From: Pedosphaera sp.
GTDB lineage: Bacteria; Verrucomicrobiota; Verrucomicrobiia; Limisphaerales; SIBH01
Direction of reading: 5' to 3'
Assembly (NCBI GenBank): GCA_009695285.1
Contig: SIBH01000006.1
Location: 1-38,081, forward strand
Length of the DNA: 38,081 nucleotides
The notes beneath the pieces are model-generated. The model was given only the letters and a program-made list of their open reading frames with translations. It did no database searches and was not told the DNA's origin. Shown one piece after another: positions 17,423 to 25,500 of this stretch. The translations under genes were made by a program, and so were the position numbers. Numbering within the stretch: the first letter of the stretch is position 1; every line of letters starts with the position of its first letter.

Positions 17423-18145
17423 ATGAAGTATGCGGTCATAGCAGACATTCACTCCAACTTGGAAGCGCTGGAGGCGGTGCTCGCCGACACCAAGGAGCAA
17501 AAATGCACGCACTTTTGCTGCGTGGGCGATGTCGTGGGCTACAACGCCAATCCCAAGGAGTGTCTCGACATCATCCGCGGGATGAACATGCCCTGCGTGA
17601 AGGGCAACCACGACGAGTATTGCTCGAGCGAGGAGGATCTGGACGGGTTCAATCCGCACGCCGCCGAGGCCGTGAACTGGACGCGCAAGCAGCTCAGCAA
17701 GGAGGATCGGCAATGGCTGCGCGACATGAAATACGTCAAGTTGGTCGCCAGTTTCTCGATGGTTCACGCCACACTCGACGGCCCGCAACGCTGGGGCTAC
17801 GTCTTTGACAAGCTGGCTGCCGCCGCCAGCTTCACCTACCAGAACACGAGCGTCTGCTTCTTCGGCCACACGCACGTCCCGGTCGCGTTCATCCGCGATT
17901 CCGTGGTGCGCGGCGGCACCTACTCGAAGTTCAAGGTCGAGCCGGGCCGGAAATATTTCGTGAACGTCGGCAGCGTGGGCCAGTCGCGCGACAACGTGGC
18001 TAAGGCGACCTACGTGATCTACGACCTGGACGAAGGCTCCATCGAACTGCGCCGCCTCGATTACGACATTCCCAAGGCGCAGAAGAAAATCTTGGACGCC
18101 GGCCTGCCGCCGCGTCTAGCCGAGCGGCTGGCGTTTGGGAAATAG
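17423..18145 (+). CDS. metallophosphoesterase, YfcE/MJ0936-like
   Basis: A 240-residue calcineurin-like phosphoesterase with all dimetal motifs in order: DIHSN (about 8-12), GDVVGYNANP, GNHDEY, a lone His (MVHATL), and GHTHVP. The fold and length resemble the YfcE/MJ0936 branch, cytoplasmic phosphodiesterases of poorly known substrate. The start ATG is 12 nt behind acylphosphatase, suggesting an operon. The C terminus (LPPRLAERLAFGK) is intact. The stop is followed by a stretch containing heptanucleotide repeats before the glycosyltransferase. Confidence 0.9.
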   Translation: MKYAVIADIHSNLEALEAVLADTKEQKCTHFCCVGDVVGYNANPKECLDIIRGMNMPCVKGNHDEYCSSEEDLDGFNPHAAEAVNWTRKQLSKEDRQWLRDMKYVKLVASFSMVHATLDGPQRWGYVFDKLAAAASFTYQNTSVCFFGHTHVPVAFIRDSVVRGGTYSKFKVEPGRKYFVNVGSVGQSRDNVAKATYVIYDLDEGSIELRRLDYDIPKAQKKILDAGLPPRLAERLAFGK

Positions 18146-18187
18146 GCGGCGTGGGGCGTGGATGGAAGACGAACCCGCAGAATTTTT

Positions 18188-18210
18188 TCACGGACCACGG
18201 ACCACGGCTT
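18188..18210. repeat. heptanucleotide repeat (CACGGAC)n before the glycosyltransferase
   Basis: CACGGACCACGGACCACGG is a 7-nt tandem repeat immediately before the TTG start at 18211. The sequence just upstream (GTGGGGCGTGG at 18151-18161) contains a CGTGG core of the opposite strand. It belongs to the same class as the repeats inside uvrA. Confidence 0.7.
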
Positions 18211-19245
18211 TTGAAAATTCTCATCCTCAAACCCAGCTCGCTCGGCGATGTCGTGCAGGCGCTGCCGGTGCTGCGACTGATCAAGCGCCGGCATCCGGCC
18301 AGCGAGATTTATTGGTGGATTGAGACCTCACTCGCGCCGCTGCTGGAAGGCGATCCAGACCTCGCCGGCGTCATTCCCTTTGACCGCAAACGCTGGGCCT
18401 CCCCGCCGCACTGGCCCGCGCTCTGGCGGAACCTGCGCTGGCTGCGCGCGCAGCAGTTCGACTGGGTGATCGACCTGCAAAGCCTCGCCCGCAGCGGCGC
18501 GTTCGCCTGGCTGGCCAATGGGAAATTTCTCATCGGCCTCGACGACGCGCGGGAAGGCGCGCGCGGCTATTACGATGTGATCGTTCCGCGCGCCTCGCGG
18601 CTGACCCATGCGGTGGACTGGTATCTCAGCGTGCTGCCGCCGCTCGGCGTGCCGGTGGAAAAAGATTTCGACTGGCTGCCGTCCCGTCCCGCCGTCGCGG
18701 CTTCCCTCGGGGAAAAATGGGGGGCACAATGGGACGGGACGCGCTGGATTCTGTTCCACCCCGGCGCGCGCTGGGACAACAAGTGCTGGCCGGTCGAACG
18801 GTTCGCGGAACTGGCCCGTGAACTTTCGCGGGACGGCTCGGTGCGGTTGGCGGTGCTCGGCGGCGCGGCTGACCGCGCGCTCGGCGCGGCCATCACCGCC
18901 GCCGCGCCCGGTGCCTGCCTGGATTTGACGGGCCAGACGACCCTGCCGGAAATGATCGAGTGGGTCCGTCTCGGCGAGCTGCTGATCACGAATGACACCG
19001 GACCGATGCACGTCGCCGCCGCGCTCGGCCGGCCGGTGGTCGGCATCTTCGGGCCGACCGAGCCGGCGCGCACCGGCCCGTACGGGCAGACCAAAAGCGC
19101 GCTGCAATCATTGCACCTGCCCTGCGTGCCCTGCCTGAAGAGCCATTGCGCCTACGAAAAGCCGATGGAGTGCCTGCGCGCCATCACGCCGGAACGCGTG
19201 CTGGCGGAAGTGCGGCGGCGGCTCGTGGTGCCCGCTCCTGAATAG
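18211..19245 (+). CDS. family 9 glycosyltransferase (ADP-heptose:LPS heptosyltransferase-like)
   Basis: A 344-residue GT-B enzyme of glycosyltransferase family 9. The N terminus LKILILKPSSLGDVVQALP is the family start, and the donor-site motif NDTGPMHVAAALGRPVVGIFG-like is at about residues 255-277. The C terminus has the cysteine-bearing CVPCLKSHC and ECLRAITPERV typical of heptosyltransferases. The role is transfer of heptose (or a similar sugar) to the lipopolysaccharide core at the inner membrane, consistent with a Gram-negative envelope. Start choice: the track begins at a GTG (18151), but the first 20 residues come from repeat DNA and homologues begin at M-KILILKPSSLGD, so TTG at 18211 is preferred. 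No strong ribosome-binding site is visible. Confidence 0.85.
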   Translation: MKILILKPSSLGDVVQALPVLRLIKRRHPASEIYWWIETSLAPLLEGDPDLAGVIPFDRKRWASPPHWPALWRNLRWLRAQQFDWVIDLQSLARSGAFAWLANGKFLIGLDDAREGARGYYDVIVPRASRLTHAVDWYLSVLPPLGVPVEKDFDWLPSRPAVAASLGEKWGAQWDGTRWILFHPGARWDNKCWPVERFAELARELSRDGSVRLAVLGGAADRALGAAITAAAPGACLDLTGQTTLPEMIEWVRLGELLITNDTGPMHVAAALGRPVVGIFGPTEPARTGPYGQTKSALQSLHLPCVPCLKSHCAYEKPMECLRAITPERVLAEVRRRLVVPAPE

Positions 19246-19313
19246 CCCCGCCCCGCGTCGCCTCGATGGTTGCAGGCGTGAAGAAAATCAGATTCCCACG
19301 TTCGCAGCTCCTC

Positions 19314-19356
19314 CTTCAGGCGGTCGGTCGCGGTGCTTCGCCCGAGCCGCCTGAAG
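19314..19356. repeat. hairpin between the glycosyltransferase and the exported protein gene
   Basis: CTTCAGGCGG (19314-19323) pairs with CCGCCTGAAG (19347-19356), and the inner TCGG/CCGA extends the stem. It has no T-run after it. It may act as a weak terminator or be a dispersed palindrome; it lies in the 174-nt gap between the two genes, which holds no other feature I can name. Confidence 0.6.
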
Positions 19357-19419
19357 CGGAACTCCGAACGCACTGGTTTCCGCGCTTGCCACGATCTGAC
19401 CCGTGCCTAGACTGATTCC

Positions 19420-20283
19420 ATGAGAAAAATACTGTTACTGCTCGCCCTGCTCGGGGCCCTGCTGGCGCGCGTTTCCGCGCAAGAAGTGACGATGGAAATC
19501 GTGCTCGATCAAGAGCAATATCTCCGCGCCGAAGCCGTGCCGGTATTCGTGCGGATCTCCAACCTCTCCGGGCGGACCCTGCGCCTCGGCATGGACCCGA
19601 ACTGGCTGACGTTCACGGTGGACGCCGACGGCGTGTTGCTGCCCCGGCAGGGCGAAGGGCCGGTGACGCGCCCGTTCGATCTGGAGTCATCCAAGACCGT
19701 GACGCTGCGCGCCGACCTGACGCAACACTTCAACCTGACCGAACTGGGGCGTTACACCGTGACGGCGAAGGCCAGCCTCCAGCAGTTGAATCTGGGGATC
19801 GGGGCGAAGCCGAAGACGTTCAACATCGCCACCGGCATAAAGTTGTGGGAGCGCGATTTCGGCGTGCCGGAAAGCAACCCGCCGGAGGCGCGCAAATACG
19901 CCCTGCAACAGGTCGTTTTTCTCAAGCAGAAAAAAATTTACGTCCGGGTCACCAACGTGGACGAGAGCAAGGTTTTCCGGGTGACCCCCCTGGGCACGCT
20001 CATCTCCTTCAGCCAACCGGAGGCGCGGGTGGATCAGTCGAGCAATTTGCATGTGTTGTTCCAGGATGACGCGCGAAACTTCTCCTACTTCATCGTGAAC
20101 CCAAGCGGCGACATCATCATCCGTCGCGCCTACGATTACACCGAAACCCGCCCCCAGCTTGCGGCGACCCAGAACGGTCTGATCCTGGTCACAGGCGGGG
20201 TGCGCCGGGTGATGCCGAGCGACCTGCCGCCGCCCGCCGCTCCCAAGGCGGCTTCGACCAATGCGATCCCTGTTCCCAAATAA
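19420..20283 (+). CDS. exported protein of unknown function
   Basis: A 287-residue protein with a clear Sec signal peptide (MRKILLLLALLGALLARVSA, cleavage after about residue 20 before QEVTM). The first half is beta-rich and Ig-like (VFVRISNLSGRTLRLGMDP). The second half resembles a small propeller or sensor segment (KKIYVRVTNVDESKVFRVTPLG). The tail is Pro/Ala-rich. It should be periplasmic. I do not recognise a named family. Its TAA stop is followed at once, in the same reading frame, by the remnant of an outer-membrane protein gene (next entry), so the 3' end of this gene borders a rearrangement. Confidence 0.7.
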   Translation: MRKILLLLALLGALLARVSAQEVTMEIVLDQEQYLRAEAVPVFVRISNLSGRTLRLGMDPNWLTFTVDADGVLLPRQGEGPVTRPFDLESSKTVTLRADLTQHFNLTELGRYTVTAKASLQQLNLGIGAKPKTFNIATGIKLWERDFGVPESNPPEARKYALQQVVFLKQKKIYVRVTNVDESKVFRVTPLGTLISFSQPEARVDQSSNLHVLFQDDARNFSYFIVNPSGDIIIRRAYDYTETRPQLAATQNGLILVTGGVRRVMPSDLPPPAAPKAASTNAIPVPK

Positions 20284-20697
20284 GCGCTGTCTGCGGGCTA
20301 TGACGAGATCAGGAAAATTGACCGGCGGTTCGGGGTCGGCCCCGGCGCGGGCTGGCACCTGCTGCGGCTGAATGATTTTTTCGTGAACACGGAACTGGGG
20401 ACCAATTACCAGGCCAAGTTCCGCGCGGACGACACGCGGACGGAACGGTTCCATTACCGGCTGGCGGAAAATTCGTTCGGGAAAATCAACCGCCGGCTGG
20501 CGCTGGAACAGAAGTTTGAGCATCTCCCGCAGTTCGATCAACCGGGCGAGTTCCGGCTCCGCCTCGCATCCAACCTCCGCTGCTGGCTGCTGAACAACCT
20601 CTACCTCACCGTCTCCGACCAATACGACAGCCGTCCCCCCGGCGGCGTGACGCAAAACGCCCGGCAAATCCGCTCGGCCTGCGGCGTCAAGTTCTAG
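20284..20697 (+). pseudogene. DUF481 (YdiY-like) outer-membrane protein, C-terminal remnant
   Basis: From the base after the previous stop codon the same frame reads ALSAGYDEIRKIDRRFGVGP and on to NARQIRSACGVKF and a TAG stop. It matches the C-terminal half of DUF481 outer-membrane beta-barrel proteins (GYDEIRKID, VGPGAGWHLL, LEQKFEHLPQF, YDSRPP, final Phe). The N-terminal half and signal peptide are missing. There is no good start codon near the junction; the track uses a GTG at 20383. I read it as a truncated relic joined to the preceding gene by a deletion. Its stop overlaps the end of the convergent HAD gene. Confidence 0.75.
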
Positions 20698-21239
20698 GCC
20701 GGCTGACACTGGCGCGTCCGGCTCACTTCGAGAATCTTGTCCGCGATGGTGTCCAGGTCCGGCAACACATAGTCATGATGGCCCGGCCCGATCCACGGCG
20801 AATTCAAGAGCAGCGAAATGCAGCCGACCACCCGCGCCGCCTCCGCGTCCTGCCACCGGTTGCTGACGATGTAGGAATGTTCCAGGCCGAGATGCCACTT
20901 GAAGCCGGCCTCGACGAACAAGCCCGGCCGGGGCTTGCGGCAGGTGCAATGATCCGACTCGTCATGCGGGCAGATCAGAATGTCGTCGAGTGGAAAACTG
21001 AGGCGCAAGAGGGCGTTCATCCGGTCCAGTTCGCGCCGCGACAAATGTCCGCGCGACAGACCCGGTTGGTTGGAGGTGGCGATCAGGACGAAGCCGGCGG
21101 CCTTGAGTTTTTTCAACGGCCCGACGGCATCGACGTTCACCTTGAAGTCTTCGAGGGTGAGCGGGCTGATCTGATGTTTCCCCTGGATGGTGACATGGTT
21201 AAGCACCGCATCCCGTTCAATAAATATAGCTGGTTTCAT
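20694..21239 (-). CDS. HAD-superfamily histidinol/heptose-bisphosphate phosphatase-like protein, catalytic motifs degenerate
   Basis: A 181-residue protein of the GmhB/HisB-N branch of HAD phosphatases. Motif II is ATSNQPGLSRG and the zinc loop CPHDESDHCTCRKPRPG is intact. Motif I, normally DRDGTLN, reads ERDAVLN, so the nucleophilic Asp is Glu and the Gly-Thr is lost. The later motif, normally GDRWxD, reads SNRWQD. Both changes argue against ordinary phosphatase activity, so this may be a structural or regulatory pseudo-enzyme. GmhB acts in ADP-heptose synthesis, which would fit the heptosyltransferase-like gene nearby, but the two are on opposite strands. The reading frame is intact and the start ATG at 21239 is standard. 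Confidence 0.75.
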   Translation of the reverse strand: MKPAIFIERDAVLNHVTIQGKHQISPLTLEDFKVNVDAVGPLKKLKAAGFVLIATSNQPGLSRGHLSRRELDRMNALLRLSFPLDDILICPHDESDHCTCRKPRPGLFVEAGFKWHLGLEHSYIVSNRWQDAEAARVVGCISLLLNSPWIGPGHHDYVLPDLDTIADKILEVSRTRQCQPA

Positions 21240-21372
21240 GGTTGCTAATCAGCAGGAGCCTGGCCTGAAACCGGCCCCCTGGGGGAAGTTCAAATTTACA
21301 GGGATATCTGTATCAAAATATTTTCACGTCGCAACCTTGCGAACGGTGTCTGCTAAAAATAAAAAACACCGG

Positions 21373-22422
21373 TCATTCCATCAGTTCTTTTGCCGACGCC
21401 ACCCGCCCCGCCATGGTTTTGATGATGGGCAGCGCGCGGTTGATGGCGGTTTTTTCGATCTCTCCGGGAAAAGTTTTTAAAATGATCCGGACCGCCGCCA
21501 CTTTGTCCCCGTTACGGTCGTGCAACGGCATCGTCACTTGAACCTCCTCCTTTCCCCTGGCGTAAAAGACCGCGCCCTTGTCGATGCAGTCCTTCTCCGT
21601 CTTGGTCCCCGGTTGACCGAGCTCCTTTTCGTTGGTGCTCGCGATAATAATCGGTTCCGTCTGACCAGACGGAGTCCCGAATATTTTCAAACCGAGCACC
21701 CGGGGAAACTGCTGCTTCGTCTCGCGCAGCAGGCTGCGGGCGAAGCTTTCCTGCGGCTTGTAGGTCACCTTCAGGTCGGTGAAGTAGCTGACCGAGTCTG
21801 ATTTGGTCCAAAAGCCGACTTTTCCGGCGCTGAAGGAGCTGTCCTTGAGCGGCGGGATCAGTTCCTTGCCGTTGAGCCGGCAGCGGATTTCGTTGCCTTT
21901 GCACTCCACCGTCAACTCGTGCCACACGCCCAGGGCGACCGGCGTCTCCGGCCCGATCGGAGCGCTCCGCACGCCTTTGACAAACTTGTAGAAACGAAAG
22001 CTGTTCCCCATCGCGCTCACCCGGACGACATAATAATTTTTCTCGTCCTGGATGCGGAATGCCAGCCCGGCCATCTGCTCGATCCCGCCGCCCACCGCCT
22101 TCACCTTCACCGTGGCCGTGAAATCGCCGTAGCTCTCCTCGTCGGAAATCAGCAGCGGAAAATGTTCGTCCGTCGTCTCCCGCGACATCTGCCCGACCAC
22201 CGGCCGCTTGCTCGTGACCGGCGCGGCCGGCGAGACTGGAGGCAGGGCGGACGGCACCGCGTCCATGACGATCCGCCAGTCGCCGGGTTGGCCCGCGCCC
22301 GAGACCACGCTGCGAAACCCGCGCGGCGTCTCGTTTTCCTTCTCGGCGGTGAACTCGAAACTCCGCTCCGCCGCCGCCGCCGATAACGACAGCCACGCCA
22401 CCGCGATGAAAATTCTTAACAT
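21373..22422 (-). CDS. secreted LamG/DUF1080-like protein
   Basis: A 349-residue exported protein. The ATG at 22422 gives a proper signal peptide (MLRIFIAVAWLSLSAAAAE); the track ORF extends 12 codons further without a signal-like start. Residues of about 70-220 form a concanavalin-like fold as in DUF1080/LamG domains (SYGDFTATVKVKAVGG, AGLAFRIQDEKNYYVVRV, WHELTVECKGNEIRCRLNGK, VGFWTKSDSVSYFTDLKV). The C-terminal part (about 240-349) resembles a small ligand-binding or PAS/cache-like domain (AVFYARGKEEVQVTMPLHDRNG), which I cannot name surely. It is probably periplasmic. Divergent from uvrA with a 90-nt gap that should carry both promoters. Confidence 0.75.
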   Translation of the reverse strand: MLRIFIAVAWLSLSAAAAERSFEFTAEKENETPRGFRSVVSGAGQPGDWRIVMDAVPSALPPVSPAAPVTSKRPVVGQMSRETTDEHFPLLISDEESYGDFTATVKVKAVGGGIEQMAGLAFRIQDEKNYYVVRVSAMGNSFRFYKFVKGVRSAPIGPETPVALGVWHELTVECKGNEIRCRLNGKELIPPLKDSSFSAGKVGFWTKSDSVSYFTDLKVTYKPQESFARSLLRETKQQFPRVLGLKIFGTPSGQTEPIIIASTNEKELGQPGTKTEKDCIDKGAVFYARGKEEVQVTMPLHDRNGDKVAAVRIILKTFPGEIEKTAINRALPIIKTMAGRVASAKELME

Positions 22423-22512
22423 GATGCCGCAGCCTAGCAAACCAGACCCCGCCGACAAGCCTTAGTCCCGCCTCATTGACACGTCCGCTCATCCCCTTAC
22501 ATTTCGCCCCGC

Positions 22513-25500
22513 ATGTCGAAAACCAACGCCGATCCATCCATCCGCCTGCGTGGCGTGCGCCACAACAACCTCAAGAATTTCGACCTCGATCTCCCGCTCG
22601 GCCGGCTCATCGTCATCACCGGTCTGAGCGGCTCCGGAAAAAGTTCGCTCGCCTTTGACACGCTTTATGCCGAAGGACAGCGCCGTTACATCGAAACCTT
22701 TTCTCCCTACGCCCGCCAGTTCTTCGACCGCATGGACAAGCCGCAGGTGGACCGCATCGACGGCATTCCGCCCGCTATCGCCATCGAGCAGCGGAACACC
22801 GTCAAGACCACGCGCTCCACCGTCGGCACCATGACGGAAATCTGCGACCACATGAAGCTGCTCTGGCCGCACCTCGCCCGGCTCCACTGCCGCCAATGCG
22901 GCCAACCCGTGCGCAAAGAGCCGCCCCAGGTCGTGTGGGAGAAGGTGAATGCGGAATGCGGAATGCAGAATGCGGAATGTTTGATCACGTTCGACCTGCC
23001 CCTTTCCGAAAAACTGTCGTTGCCGGAATCGCTCGGTCTCGTGGCCAAGCAAGGCTACCAGCGCCTGCTCGTCGGCTCCGAAATCATCCGCATCGACGAA
23101 GCCGCCACTCATTCCGCATTCCGCGCTCCGCACACCGCACTCACCATCATTCAAGACCGCCTCAAGCCCACCGCCCCCGCCCGCGCCCGTTTCATCGAAG
23201 CCTGCGAACAAGCCTACCACTACGGCCAGGGCAAACTCGCCATCCACCGTCCCGGCGTCACCCCTGTTCCGCACTTCGCACTCCGCACTCCGCATTTCTT
23301 CTCTGCGGGCTTCCACTGCGCCGCCTGCGATCTCGACTACCGCGAGCCGACCCCCGCGCTCTTCAGCTACAACCACCCCATCGGCGCGTGCCCGGCCTGC
23401 AAAGGTTTTGGCCGCGTCATCAGCATCGACTACCACCTCGCCCTCCCCGACCGCTCCAAGCCTCTCGCCGGCGGCTGCGTGAAACCGTGGCAGACCGGCC
23501 ACGGCCTCGAATCGCAAGCCGACCTGATGAAATTTTGCAAAAAGCGCAAAGTGCCCGTAGACATTCCGTTCGCCGCACTGCCGAAGGAAGCGCAGGACTG
23601 GGTCATCCACGGCGACCCCGATTACGGCCAAGACTCCGCCCACGAATGGCCCCGCGCCTGGTACGGGGTGAAAGGCTATTTCCGCTGGCTCGAGAGCAAG
23701 TCCTACAAGATGCACGTCCGCGTCCTCTTGAGCCGTTACCGCGCTTACACCACCTGCCCGGACTGCCACGGTCGGCGCTTCAACGCGGATTCGCTGCTGT
23801 ATCAATTTACGAATGACGATTTACGATTTACGAGTGCATCGCCTGAAACACCCACCGCTCATAAATCGTCATTCGTAAATCGTAAATTTACCCTCGCCGA
23901 CTTCTATCAACTCTCCATCGAGGACGCCCTGGCGGTCCTCGAACGGCTGTCGGCCCATTCCGCACTCCGCACTCCGCATTCCGCATTTGAGATCGTCCTC
24001 ACCGAAGTCCGCGCCCGGCTCCGCTACCTCGTCGAAGCCGGCCTCGGCTACCTCACGCTCGACCGGCCCACGCGCACGCTCTCCGGCGGCGAGACCAGCC
24101 GCGTCAACCTCACCACCTGCCTCGGCACCCGCCTCGTCAACACCCTCTTCGTCCTCGACGAACCGAGCGTCGGCCTGCATCCGCGCGACACGGCGAGGCT
24201 CGTCCGCATCCTGGAAAACCTCCGCGACGCCGGCAACACCGTCGTCGTCGTCGAGCACGAAGCCAGCATCATGCGTGCCGCCGATCAGATCGTCGATCTC
24301 GGCCCCGGCCAGGGCGAAGCCGGCGGGGAAATTATGTTCCAGGGCACCTTCGCCGATCTGCTCCAAAGGGATCGTTCCCTCACCGGCCAATACTTGAGCG
24401 GACGCAAACAGATTGAAGTGCCGGAGCGCCGCCCCGTTTCCCTCGTAGCAGCCGACGTGAGGAGGCTCACTTCAAATTCCGATGCGCTGGCCTTGAACGA
24501 AACGCCCATCCCCTACCAGGCAACGTCCGCCCTCACCCCAGCCCTCTCCCCCGGGGAGAGGGAGAAACACTCGCCGCCCATGTTTGATTCGGAAACCGCT
24601 TCGACCACTGAAAGCGCCAAACTCAGCCCACGACAGAAAGCGTCACTCCCTCTCTCCGGGGGAGAGGGCCGGGGTGAGGGCGAGCCAGGCAACTCAATCT
24701 TCGCCGTCCCTGTTCTCACCATCACTAACGCCGCCCTGCACAACCTCAAAAACCTCACTATCGAAATTCCCCTCCGCCGTTTCGTGTGCCTCACCGGCGT
24801 GAGCGGCTCCGGCAAGACCACCCTCATCCGCGACCTCCTCCTCCCGGCGCTTGAGGAAAATCTCCGATCAAAAATCTCTGATCAAAAATCCCCCGACCAG
24901 CCCGACTCCGACGAACGTGAAGAGGACACACCCCACGCCCCACGCCCCACGTCCTCCCTCACCGGCTGGCAACACCTCTCCCAAGTCGTCCTCGTCGATC
25001 AATCCCCGCTCGGCAAAACCCCGCGCTCCAATCCCGCCGTTTACATCGGCGCGTTCGAAGACCTCCGCGAACTTTTCGCCGCCACCGAACTGGCGAAGCA
25101 GCGCGGCCTCAACGCCAGCGCCTTCAGTTTCAACTCCGGCGTCGGCCAGTGCGAACTCTGCCGGGGCGCGGGCTTCGAGAAGATCGAGATGCAGTTTCTT
25201 AGCGACATTTTCATCCGCTGCCCCGACTGCCGGGGACGGCGCTATCGCGAGCATATTTTGGAAGTGAAACTCTGCGGTCAGCGGCCGGGGAAAGTGCTCA
25301 GTGCTCAGTACTCAGTGCCCAGTGTTCGGTCCACGGCCAACACAGCCCCACTGAGCACTGAGCACTTCCCCCAAAAGCACTGGAGCATCGCCGACCTGCT
25401 CGAAGCCACCGTGGATGACGCCCTGCAATTCCTCACCAGCTTCACCCACCTCCCCGCGGGACGCCGCGCCCAGTCGAGCTTGAAACTTTTGCAGGAGGTC

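Noticed and set aside
22947-23142. CRISPR-like array
   Set aside because: Units are only 7 nt with no unique spacers, and no cas genes are present; these are tandem heptamers.
22489-23805. 438-codon minus-strand ORF opposite uvrA
   Set aside because: Contains strings such as [12 protein letters not shown] from the repeat arrays and otherwise no domain; an antisense shadow.
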